Assembly (NCBI GenBank): GCA_021739805.1
Contig: JAIPBB010000046.1
Location: forward strand, 1 to 20,677
Length of the DNA: 20,677 nucleotides
DNA from: Saprospiraceae bacterium
GTDB lineage: Bacteria > Bacteroidota > Bacteroidia > Bacteroidales > JAIPBB01
Direction of reading: 5' to 3'
The notes under the pieces were generated by a model. The model made no database searches. It was not told the DNA's origin and worked only from the letters and a program-made list of their open reading frames with translations. Positions 1-6,269 of the stretch are shown here, piece after piece; the first letter of the stretch is position 1; every line of letters starts with the position of its first letter. The position numbers and the translations under genes are program-made.

Positions 1-57
1 AGATTTAGGGGTTTTTTGTCATAAAACAAAAAAAAATAATATTACAAAACAATGAAA

Positions 58-1026
58 TTATTTTAGTTTCCATGTCGTATTTATTGGAAATCCTCTTAGA
101 AAATCTTCAATAGGCATACGCTTTTTCCCTGCAATTTGTATTTCGTTGATATAAAGTAAGCCTCCATTTACCTTTATATATAAATAGCTTTTGCCATCAG
201 TTAAAATCTTATTCTCAAATCTTATATTTGAATCTGGAATAATTGATGCCTTAAAAATTTTGAAACTAAAAATATTATCATCAGGAGAAATGAATTCGCT
301 GAAAGCTGCCGGGTATGGACTCAAACCACGAATAAAATTATAAAGATTTTCAATGCTTTCGTCCCAGTTTATTCTACAATCTTCTTTAAAAATTTTAGGT
401 GCTGTCTTAATTATCATATGGTTTTCAATAATTTCAGACTGAGGTGTTGGTTTAAAACTATTCTCTTGTATAAGTTTTACTGATTTTAAAACCAAATTAG
501 CACCAAATCTCATTAATTTATCATGCAAATCACCTACAGTATCTTCATTTTCAATAATTACCTTTTCTGAAGAAATAATACTTCCTGTGTCGATTTCATG
601 TTTAAGAAAAAAAGTTGTTAGCCCGGTTTCCTTTTCTCCATTGATTATAGCCCAATTAATTGGAGCAGCACCTCGATACTGAGGCAGGAGAGATGCATGC
701 AGATTAAAAGTCCCCATTGGTGGCATATTCCAAACAATCTCGGGAAGCATGCGAAAAGCAACAACTATTTGTAAATCAGCTCTTAGTTCCATTAATTCAT
801 GAATAAAACTCTCATCTTTAAGATTAGTAGGTTGTAAAATATTTAACCCATTTTCGAGAGCATACTTTTTTACATCAGATTCAGTTATTTTTTTTCCACG
901 GCCGGCTGGTTTGTCAGGTGCTGTAATCACACCAACAACATTATATCCGTTTTTAATAAGGATATCCAATGAAGAAACAGCGAATTGAGGCGTTCCCATA
1001 AATACTATACGTAGATTTTTGTTCAT
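58..1026 (-). CDS. fmt: Methionyl-tRNA formyltransferase
   Basis: This cytoplasmic enzyme transfers a formyl group from 10-formyltetrahydrofolate to Met-tRNAfMet, giving the initiator used in bacterial translation. The 322-residue protein is close to the usual family length of about 315. The N-terminal Rossmann domain opens with IVFMGTPQFA (residues 7-16). The tRNA-contacting loop APDKPAGRGKK is at 36-46. The folate site SLLPQYRG is at 112-119. The catalytic triad appears as Asn108 and His110 (FNLHAS) and Asp146 (EIDTGS). The C-terminal half (about 210-322) fits the smaller tRNA-binding beta-barrel domain. The ATG at 1026 is chosen because the Rossmann beta-strand starts a few residues later. 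It appears to be transcribed alone, with a TAnnTTTG box 20 bp upstream of the start. The family call is secure. Confidence 0.97.
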   Translation of the reverse strand: MNKNLRIVFMGTPQFAVSSLDILIKNGYNVVGVITAPDKPAGRGKKITESDVKKYALENGLNILQPTNLKDESFIHELMELRADLQIVVAFRMLPEIVWNMPPMGTFNLHASLLPQYRGAAPINWAIINGEKETGLTTFFLKHEIDTGSIISSEKVIIENEDTVGDLHDKLMRFGANLVLKSVKLIQENSFKPTPQSEIIENHMIIKTAPKIFKEDCRINWDESIENLYNFIRGLSPYPAAFSEFISPDDNIFSFKIFKASIIPDSNIRFENKILTDGKSYLYIKVNGGLLYINEIQIAGKKRMPIEDFLRGFPINTTWKLK

Positions 1027-1046
1027 TGGAATTGTTTTTTGTAATG

Positions 1047-1054
1047 CAAAGTTA
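1047..1054 (-). promoter_or_regulatory. Bacteroidetes-type -7 box of fmt
   Basis: On the minus strand this reads TAACTTTG, an exact match to the phylum's -7 box TAnnTTTG, ending 20 bp before the fmt ATG. At the expected -33 position there is only TTT rather than TTG, so only half of the promoter is well supported. Confidence 0.5.
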
Positions 1055-1068
1055 ATGGAAATGATTCA

Positions 1069-1108
1069 ATTGTTAAATTGTTCGATTGTTATATTGTTAA
1101 ATTGTTAT
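1069..1108. repeat. Five tandem copies of an 8-bp unit ATTGTTAN
   Basis: Five consecutive octamers read ATTGTTAA, ATTGTTCG, ATTGTTAT, ATTGTTAA and ATTGTTAT. They lie upstream of fmt, in the 233-bp gap between fmt and ribH. The rest of that gap (1109-1259) is AT-rich and shows no gene or clear hairpin. The eight-base period and imperfect copies look like a slippage-prone simple repeat. No function can be assigned. Confidence 0.8.
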
Positions 1109-1259
1109 AACTCTTTTTTTTTAATTTCCTGATTAATTATATGTCCTTAAATACCTTATATGGTTAAAGGCTTAAATTTTTAAATTATTATAATATTATA
1201 AGCCTTTTTCCAATTTGCAATTTCTAATTTCTAAATACTATGTACTAGCTACTTAAAAA

Positions 1260-1796
1260 TCACAATTCATTATTCCCGAATTCATCATCAAGAAAATCAG
1301 TTTCATTAAATAATTCGTCTTCAAGATTTATCATTTTCATTGCAGTGATTGCAGCTTCAACACCTTTGTTGCCATGTTTTCCGCCGGAACGATCCTTTGC
1401 TTGTTGAAGGTTATCAGTTGTTAAAACTCCAAATATTACAGGAATACCATTGTCTAAACCAACTTGTGATATACCATTTGAAACAGCATTACAAATAAAG
1501 TCAAAATGCTTGGTTTCACCTTGTATAACACAACCAAGACAAATAACGGCATCAATGTCAATATAGTCAATCATAAGCTGAGCACCAAGAGTAAGTTCAA
1601 AACTTCCGGGAACGTGTTTAATTATGATGTCTTCTTCATTAGCTCCGTTATCTTTGAGTGTTTGGATAGCACCTTCTGCAAGTGCATGAGTGATTTCTGT
1701 ATTCCATTCAGAAACAATTATTCCAAATCGCATTCCTTCTGCTGACGGTAATTCATTTGTGTCGTATTCTGAAAGATTGTTTAAATGTGTTGCCAT
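1260..1796 (-). CDS. ribH: 6,7-dimethyl-8-ribityllumazine synthase
   Basis: This is the penultimate enzyme of riboflavin synthesis. It condenses 5-amino-6-ribitylamino-uracil with 3,4-dihydroxy-2-butanone 4-phosphate and assembles into pentamers or icosahedral shells. Visible motifs are the substrate-binding SEWN (29-32), VPGSFELT (62-69), the phosphate/catalytic segment GETKHFDF with His97 (93-100), and FGVLTTDNLQQAKDR with Arg136 (122-136). At 178 residues it exceeds the common length of about 155, because of a short N-terminal lead and an acidic C-terminal tail (from about 158) rich in Asp, Glu and Asn. It lies downstream of the TPR gene on the same strand, separated by 94 bp that include a hairpin, so it may be transcribed partly on its own. 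Confidence 0.96.
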   Translation of the reverse strand: MATHLNNLSEYDTNELPSAEGMRFGIIVSEWNTEITHALAEGAIQTLKDNGANEEDIIIKHVPGSFELTLGAQLMIDYIDIDAVICLGCVIQGETKHFDFICNAVSNGISQVGLDNGIPVIFGVLTTDNLQQAKDRSGGKHGNKGVEAAITAMKMINLEDELFNETDFLDDEFGNNEL

Positions 1797-1805
1797 AATA
1801 TTTTA

Positions 1806-1841
1806 TTTATTTGGATAAAATTACAATTTATTTGGATAAAA
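1806..1841. repeat. Two exact 15-bp direct repeats 21 bp apart upstream of ribH
   Basis: TTTATTTGGATAAAA occurs at 1806-1820 and again at 1827-1841 on the plus strand. The period is 21 bp, about two helical turns. The pair lies 10-45 bp upstream of the ribH ATG, on the 5' side of that gene and just after the hairpin ending the TPR transcript. It could be a regulator site or a small local duplication. Confidence 0.7.
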
Positions 1842-1842
1842 A

Positions 1843-1867
1843 AAATGGGTAATTTAATTACCCATTT
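1843..1867 (-). terminator. Intrinsic terminator after the TPR gene
   Basis: AAATGGGTAATT and its exact reverse complement are separated by one base, a 12-bp inverted repeat. On the minus strand it is followed by a run of eight T. It starts 23 bp beyond the stop of the TPR gene (1891-2583) and lies before ribH, so it should end or attenuate transcription entering ribH. Confidence 0.8.
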
Positions 1868-1890
1868 AATAAATATTTTCTTTTGATATT

Positions 1891-2583
1891 TTAGAGACTA
1901 CCACCAGCCCTTGTAATATACTTTTCCATTTTTCCTTCTCTAGCTTCATAACTATTTGGAAATTCCCGTTTGATTTTTTTATAAACTTCAACAGCTTTTT
2001 CATTTTTACCTAATAATTCATAAGTCCAGCCAGCCTTCAATAGAAACATAGGAGATGTCAGATTATTTTCACTCAATTCAGCAGCTTCCAAATAATGATC
2101 TAAAGCTTCTTCGGTTGAGCCTAATTCAAGATATGCATCACCAAGAGCACCTTCTGCCATTGGAGCAACTATCATATCATCTGAATCAAAATCTTCAAGA
2201 TAATCAATAGCACTATTAAAGTCGCCAAGTTTTAAAAAACATATTCCGGCATAATAATTAGCAAGATTTGCTGATTTAGTAATCCCATAGTCATCAATGA
2301 TTTGGATAAAACCTGCATTAAGATTGGCATCACCATATAAAGCCAATTGTAGTGAATCTTTTTCAAAATACTGTTCAGCAACAAACATTTGAGCTTGAGC
2401 TTCTATTTCTTTAGGTGCCAGAATGAATTTTTTAAAACCCATATATCCTAAAACAATAATGATAATTCCCAATATTATGTAGGTTAACAGGTTTTTGTTT
2501 TTCTCAATAAACTGTTCAGTTTTACTTAGAGCTTCTTCAACTGCTAACAAATTATCTTCTGCTTGTTCTTTCTTTTTTGCCAT
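1891..2583 (-). CDS. Membrane-anchored tetratricopeptide-repeat protein
   Basis: The 230-residue protein has a charged Lys/Glu-rich N-terminus and one hydrophobic segment at about residues 33-52 (LLTYIILGIIIIVLGYMGF). A C-terminal solenoid follows with TPR-like helix pairs (for example AEGALGDAYLELGSTEEALD and LLKAGWTYELLGKNEKAVEV). This layout, a short cytoplasmic N-terminus, one membrane helix and TPRs outside, resembles YfgM-type ancillary TPR proteins. In Bacteroidetes a gene of this type is commonly found beside ribH and facing recF, as here. It probably mediates protein-protein contacts at the inner membrane, but the partner is unknown. The stop is followed by a strong hairpin terminator. 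A TAnnTTTG box is 20 bp upstream of the start. Confidence 0.85.
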   Translation of the reverse strand: MAKKKEQAEDNLLAVEEALSKTEQFIEKNKNLLTYIILGIIIIVLGYMGFKKFILAPKEIEAQAQMFVAEQYFEKDSLQLALYGDANLNAGFIQIIDDYGITKSANLANYYAGICFLKLGDFNSAIDYLEDFDSDDMIVAPMAEGALGDAYLELGSTEEALDHYLEAAELSENNLTSPMFLLKAGWTYELLGKNEKAVEVYKKIKREFPNSYEAREGKMEKYITRAGGSL

Positions 2584-2894
2584 AATGATTTATTTTCGAG
2601 GTGCAAAAGTAAATTATTTTATTAAATAATTAAAGCATAAAAAATTAATTTTCAACAATTGAATTTTAATAATTAAAACTTCGATTAGAGCTTTTTTAAT
2701 ATCCAGCCAAAAGAATTTTGAAAGAATTGCAAAATAGTATTATTTTTTAATCCTTTAACTAGAATAATTTTCCCATATCGGGATTTTTTATAATTCAGCT
2801 TTAATGTAAAAGTATTGATATAAAGGAATATAGAATCATTGCATTAAATGGTGCGATAATTGAATAAGCCAAATACAAAATTATTAAAGAAGTC
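2584..2894. other. 311-bp divergent intergenic region
   Basis: This AT-rich stretch separates the TPR gene (minus) from the small lipoprotein gene (plus). It contains a -7-like box for the minus-strand gene: TACTTTTG, reading minus, at plus positions 2604-2611. No convincing promoter was found for the plus-strand gene. A weak TCCC/GGGA hairpin followed by six T lies around 2774-2790. I see no further coding sequence in it. Confidence 0.5.
2604..2611 (-). promoter_or_regulatory. -7 box of the TPR gene
   Basis: The minus strand reads TACTTTTG, matching TAnnTTTG, 20 bp before the ATG at 2583. The expected -33 position carries CTTT rather than TTTG, so the promoter is only partly supported. Confidence 0.4.
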
Positions 2895-3080
2895 ATGAAA
2901 AGAATATTTATAACTCTCGCAGCCATCAGTTTTTTAATAGCAATGACATCTTGTTCAACTTCCAATACTTTAAGTGCAAATAGATGCGTAACGTCAAAAA
3001 AATGTAATAGGGCAGCTAAAAAAGTATTTAACAAGTCTCCAAAAGTTTGGTGTAGTCAAGGTGCTTTCAATGAGTGGTAA
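2895..3080 (+). CDS. Small lipoprotein of unknown function
   Basis: The product is 61 residues. Its signal sequence MKRIFITLAAISFLIAMTSC ends in a lipobox with Cys20 as the lipidated residue, so export and lipid anchoring are likely. The mature part is only about 42 residues, basic, with three further cysteines (31, 37, 53) and a Trp-containing C-terminus. A purine-rich AAAGAAG sits just before the ATG. A hairpin terminator lies 56 bp past the stop, so the gene looks like a complete unit between the divergent TPR gene and recF. No family is recognised. The clear lipobox and the terminator argue that it is a real gene. Confidence 0.75.
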   Translation: MKRIFITLAAISFLIAMTSCSTSNTLSANRCVTSKKCNRAAKKVFNKSPKVWCSQGAFNEW

Positions 3081-3136
3081 GGAATTTTTATTCTAAAATA
3101 TTATATATCAGTGTAATTAGATGTGTGTTGATAAAT

Positions 3137-3159
3137 AAGTCCGTCCAATTGACGGACTT
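3137..3159 (+). terminator. Intrinsic terminator between the small lipoprotein gene and recF
   Basis: AAGTCCGTC and its reverse complement GACGGACTT form a perfect 9-bp stem around a CAATT loop. A T-rich tail (TTTGTTATTTT) follows. It closes the lipoprotein transcript just before recF, so recF needs a promoter inside or right after this hairpin. Confidence 0.85.
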
Positions 3160-3192
3160 TTGTTATTTTAGCCTTCGCTAATAACATTAAAG

Positions 3193-4299
3193 ATGTTTCT
3201 CGAAAAACTTTATCTAAACAATTTTAAAAACTATATAGAAGCTGAATTTAGTTTCACTGAGAAAATAAATTGTTTTGTTGGAAACAATGGAGCAGGAAAA
3301 ACTAATCTTCTTGATGCATTATATTATTTGTCATTCTGCAAAAGCTATTTCAACCCTATTGACTCGCAAAATATCAGGCATGATGAAAACTATTTCATGG
3401 CACAGGGAATCTATCGAAAGAATTCGGGAAGTTCAGATAATATACAATGTATCGTTAGAAAAAATCAAAAAAAACAATTCAAGCTTAATAAAAAAGAATA
3501 TGACCGCTTAGCTGACCATATTGGCTACTTTCCATTGGTAATTATAACACCGGCAGATACTGACCTTATTAATAATGGTAGCGAAGAAAGAAGAAAATTT
3601 CTTGATGGAATAATTTCTCAGTTTGATGCTGCGTATTTGAATGATATTTTGGATTATAATAAGGTATTGTTTCAACGCAATGCTTTGTTAAAGAGATTTG
3701 CTGAAAATAACTATTTTGATGAAGCTGCTTTGGAAATTTGGGATATGCAAATAATCAAACTTGGTCAAAAAATATTTTTGAAAAGAAATGAATTTATTGT
3801 GAATTTTACCCCTTATTTTCAAAAGTATTTTGAGTTTGTAACAAGCGAAAAAGAACATGTTACAATTACATACGAATCTCACTTAAAAACAGATAATTTA
3901 AAAGACTTACTTAAAGCATCAATTAAAAAAGATCGTATTCTTAAATACACAACAAGCGGAGTTCATAAAGATGATTTAAACTTCCTGATAAATGATTATC
4001 CAATTAAAAAATTCGGATCTCAGGGGCAGCAAAAATCTTTTATTGTAAGTGTAAAACTTGCTCAATTCGATTATATAAAAAAAGTCAAAGGTTTTAAACC
4101 TGTTCTTTTGCTTGATGACATATTTGACAAATTGGATATTAATAGAATCCAACAACTTATGAAACTGGTCGCAGACAACAATTTTGGTCAGATTTTTATT
4201 ACTGACACATCCGGAGATAGAATTAAATTGATATTCAATGAAATATCTGCAAGTTACAGTATTTTTGAAATAAACAATGGAATAGTACAAAGCTTATAA
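3193..4299 (+). CDS. recF: DNA replication/repair protein RecF
   Basis: RecF is an SMC/ABC-like ATPase that binds gapped DNA and, with RecO and RecR, loads RecA at stalled forks and single-strand gaps. The 368-residue protein has normal length. Walker A GNNGAGKT is at 30-37, directly after the first beta-strands. The ABC signature-like SQGQQKS is at 276-282. Walker B followed by the D-loop, PVLLLDDIFDKLD, is at 303-315. The conserved TPADTDLINNGSEERRKFLD stretch is at 119-138. The region 170-270 forms the lobe II arm. The gene is followed after 16 bp by a DUF721 gene, the usual Bacteroidetes pairing, and the two are probably cotranscribed. I found no exact -33/-7 pair upstream. Confidence 0.97.
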   Translation: MFLEKLYLNNFKNYIEAEFSFTEKINCFVGNNGAGKTNLLDALYYLSFCKSYFNPIDSQNIRHDENYFMAQGIYRKNSGSSDNIQCIVRKNQKKQFKLNKKEYDRLADHIGYFPLVIITPADTDLINNGSEERRKFLDGIISQFDAAYLNDILDYNKVLFQRNALLKRFAENNYFDEAALEIWDMQIIKLGQKIFLKRNEFIVNFTPYFQKYFEFVTSEKEHVTITYESHLKTDNLKDLLKASIKKDRILKYTTSGVHKDDLNFLINDYPIKKFGSQGQQKSFIVSVKLAQFDYIKKVKGFKPVLLLDDIFDKLDINRIQQLMKLVADNNFGQIFITDTSGDRIKLIFNEISASYSIFEINNGIVQSL

Positions 4300-4315
4300 A
4301 TACGAAAGGGAAATT

Positions 4316-4606
4316 ATGAAAAAGACTAATGAAGTTACTTTAAAAGAGGCTATTCGTGAACTTATCGAAACTTACAAATTGGGAAGCAAACTTAATGAAG
4401 TGAATATAAGAAGTTCATGGGTGAAACTTATGGGTAAAATGATTGCTAAACATACCGAAGAAATTAAACTGGTAAACCATAAGCTTTTTATTAAACTTAG
4501 TTCATCTGCTTTAAGACAAGAGCTTTCGTATGCAAAATCAAAAATCATTAAATTATTGAATGAAGAATTAGGCAATAATGCAATTAGCGAAGTTGTTCTT
4601 CAATAA
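4316..4606 (+). CDS. DUF721 (DciA-like) protein
   Basis: This 96-residue protein shows the DUF721 layout: an N-terminal helix with the YKLGSKLNEV segment, a central SSWVKLMGKMIAKHTEEIKLVNHKLFIKL core with the Trp and the TEEIKLVNHKLFI strand, then SSALRQELSYAKSKIIKLLNEEL. DUF721 members include DciA, which helps load the replicative helicase DnaB in bacteria lacking DnaC. Its place 16 bp after recF fits a replication/repair role. It is a short, single-domain Bacteroidetes version. The family call is firm, but the helicase-loading role is inferred from better-studied relatives. Confidence 0.85.
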   Translation: MKKTNEVTLKEAIRELIETYKLGSKLNEVNIRSSWVKLMGKMIAKHTEEIKLVNHKLFIKLSSSALRQELSYAKSKIIKLLNEELGNNAISEVVLQ

Positions 4607-4615
4607 AGCGGTTAA

Positions 4616-4653
4616 GGTTCAAGGGTTTCAGGTTTAAGGTTTCAGGTTTCAGG
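4616..4653. repeat. Telomere-like GGTTTCA heptamer repeat
   Basis: In the gap between the convergent DUF721 and FAH-family genes the plus strand reads GGTTCAA, G, then GGTTTCA, GGTTTAA, GGTTTCA, GGTTTCA and GG. The four perfectly phased heptamers at 4624-4651 give GG tracts seven bases apart. The sequence continues with a looser GGATG-containing stretch to about 4680. The rest of the gap holds no clear gene. It looks like a slippage repeat. A weak two-layer G-quadruplex is possible. Confidence 0.75.
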
Positions 4654-4765
4654 ATGATGCATAATTCAGGATGCAAGATGTTAATATCAGCCAACTTTGC
4701 TAGATAAACTATAAAAAGCAAATATTAGAATTTCGTTATAACGACATTTTTGACATTTAAATTGA

Positions 4766-5377
4766 TTACTTTACCAGAAATGATAAAAGCTTTTGGTCTT
4801 CGATAAATGCTTCCAACCTATCGCCAATGCTAACCGGACCAACACCTGCAGGAGTTCCTGTGTAAATTAAATCTCCTATTTTCAAAGTCATAAACTTCGA
4901 AACATATTCAATAATTTTATCAATACTAAATATCATTTCGGATGAAACGCTTTGCTGAACTATTTCTGAGTTTTTTTCTAATCGAAAATTAATATTATTC
5001 AAGTCTGAAAATTCACCTTTATCAATAAATTCGCCCAAAGGAGATGAGTAATCGAAAGATTTTGAAATTTCCCAGGGCAGTCCTTTTGCCTTACATTTTC
5101 TTTGAATGTCTCTCGCAGTAAAATCAATGCCGATGCCAATTTCGTTATAATAAGTATGAGCAAATTTCTCTTGAATATTCTTTCCTAATTTTATGATTTT
5201 AACAACCAATTCAACTTCATAATGAATCTCAATTGAAAAATCAGGTAAGAAAAATGGACGGTTTTTAACAAGAAGTGTAGATTCAGGTTTTAGAAAGAAA
5301 ATTGGTTCCTTTGGAATAGGATTATCCAATTCCTTGGCATGGTCAATATAGTTTCTGCCAACACAAATTATCTTCAT
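4766..5377 (-). CDS. Fumarylacetoacetate hydrolase (FAH) family protein
   Basis: The 203-residue protein has the compact FAH fold used by FAHD1-type acylpyruvases/oxaloacetate decarboxylases and by 2-hydroxyhepta-2,4-diene-1,7-dioate isomerases. These metal-dependent cytoplasmic enzymes break or tautomerise C-C bonds in oxo-acids. Motifs are CVGRNYIDHAKEL (5-17), the PIFFLKPEST strand (25-34), the metal ligands Glu54 and Glu56 (HYEVEL) and Asp85 (GIDFTARD), and the C-terminal YTGTPAGVGPVSIGDRLE. Length matches the single-domain subgroup. The gene lies 15 bp downstream of the exonuclease gene on the same strand, so the two are likely cotranscribed without an obvious functional link. The exact substrate cannot be read from the sequence. 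Confidence 0.9.
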   Translation of the reverse strand: MKIICVGRNYIDHAKELDNPIPKEPIFFLKPESTLLVKNRPFFLPDFSIEIHYEVELVVKIIKLGKNIQEKFAHTYYNEIGIGIDFTARDIQRKCKAKGLPWEISKSFDYSSPLGEFIDKGEFSDLNNINFRLEKNSEIVQQSVSSEMIFSIDKIIEYVSKFMTLKIGDLIYTGTPAGVGPVSIGDRLEAFIEDQKLLSFLVK

Positions 5378-5392
5378 TAGCGACAGTAATTT

Positions 5393-6217
5393 TTATCCAA
5401 AATTTATTGAGCCTTTATTGAAATTTCTCAATTTTATTGCTGTAATAACTTTTTTTGTCGATAGTGGAAACTCACTTTTCATCATCCAATCGTAGTAGGA
5501 ACGTTCTTTCTCGAAAACTTCATCAACAGTTTTTCCTTTATGCTTTCCAAAGTTAAAAACTTCTTGATCTTTATCGTTGAAAACAATATGCCCAATAAGG
5601 TCAACATTTCTGTTTATAAATGAAAATTCATGAAGAGCTTTAATGTCATTTACTACAGGTTTGCTGATTTCTCCGTTTTTATCTTTATACTCAGCATCCT
5701 TATACATATCAAGTTGAGCTTTTAATATTTCAAGTGTTGCTTCGGTGTCAGCAGATGCACTATGAGCGTTTTCCAAATCTTTTCCACAATAGAATTTATA
5801 AGCTGCTGAAAGTGTTCTTTGCTCCATTTTATGGAATATATTCTGAACATCAACAAACCTGCGACCTCTTAAATCAAAATCGACATTTGCTCTTAAAAAT
5901 TCTTCAACCAATAATGGAATATCAAATTTATTAGAGTTATAACCTGCAAGATCACAATTATTAAGAAAATTATTGTAATCGTTAGCTATTTCGCTAAAAG
6001 TAGGACAGTCTTTTACATCAAAATCATAAATTCCATGGATTTCTGAAATTTCTGCAGGAATTGGCACTCCCGGATTTATTCTATCAGTTTTTGTTTCAGA
6101 TGTTCCGTTAGGGTGTAATTTAATAATAGAAATTTCAACGATACGGTCAGTAGCAACTTTAATTCCTGTTGTTTCAAGATCGAAAAAGGCAATAGGTTTA
6201 GTCAGATTTAATTCCAT
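5393..6217 (-). CDS. DnaQ-type 3'-5' exonuclease with C-terminal DUF3820-like module
   Basis: The N-terminal 170 residues form a DEDDh exonuclease of the DnaQ/epsilon superfamily, which removes nucleotides from DNA 3' ends. Exo I is FFDLETTG with Asp13 and Glu15. Exo II is AGYNSNKFDIPLL with Asp99. Exo III is HSASADTEAT with His152 and Asp157. The remaining hundred residues include FNFGKHKGKTVDEV (221-234) and YYDWMMKSEFP (241-251), the pattern of the small DUF3820 module found at the end of some bacterial exonucleases. It could serve as proofreading subunit of DNA polymerase III or as a repair nuclease. No polymerase gene is nearby, so the role is open. A TAnnTTTG box lies 38 bp upstream. 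Confidence 0.9.
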   Translation of the reverse strand: MELNLTKPIAFFDLETTGIKVATDRIVEISIIKLHPNGTSETKTDRINPGVPIPAEISEIHGIYDFDVKDCPTFSEIANDYNNFLNNCDLAGYNSNKFDIPLLVEEFLRANVDFDLRGRRFVDVQNIFHKMEQRTLSAAYKFYCGKDLENAHSASADTEATLEILKAQLDMYKDAEYKDKNGEISKPVVNDIKALHEFSFINRNVDLIGHIVFNDKDQEVFNFGKHKGKTVDEVFEKERSYYDWMMKSEFPLSTKKVITAIKLRNFNKGSINFG

Positions 6218-6254
6218 GATAACTTTATGATTTTGTTTATGTGAAATTTATTTG

Positions 6255-6262
6255 CAAATTTA
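6255..6262 (-). promoter_or_regulatory. -7-like box of the exonuclease-FAH pair
   Basis: The minus strand reads TAAATTTG (TAnnTTTG) in the 52-bp gap between the PD40 gene and the exonuclease start. There is no TTG at the expected 20-bp spacing, so the call is tentative. Confidence 0.35.
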
Positions 6263-6269
6263 TGAATTA

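Noticed and set aside
1..57. AT-only stem TTTTTTGT/ACAAAAAA downstream of fmt
   Set aside because: The stem is almost entirely A-T pairs. It could help termination of fmt but cannot be told from homopolymer noise.
2774..2790. TCCC-ATATC-GGGA hairpin followed by six T
   Set aside because: A four-base stem is too short for a confident terminator, and no gene ends just before it on the plus strand.
2801..3034. 77-residue minus-strand frame opposite the small lipoprotein gene
   Set aside because: The opposite strand encodes a clear lipobox signal peptide with a terminator after it. The minus-strand frame has no motif.
4733..4744. Perfect 12-bp palindrome TCGTTATAACGA between the convergent DUF721 and FAH genes
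   Set aside because: It has no loop, and the T-rich stretch beside it is offset. A bidirectional terminator is possible but not supported. A palindrome of this size can occur by chance in AT-rich DNA.
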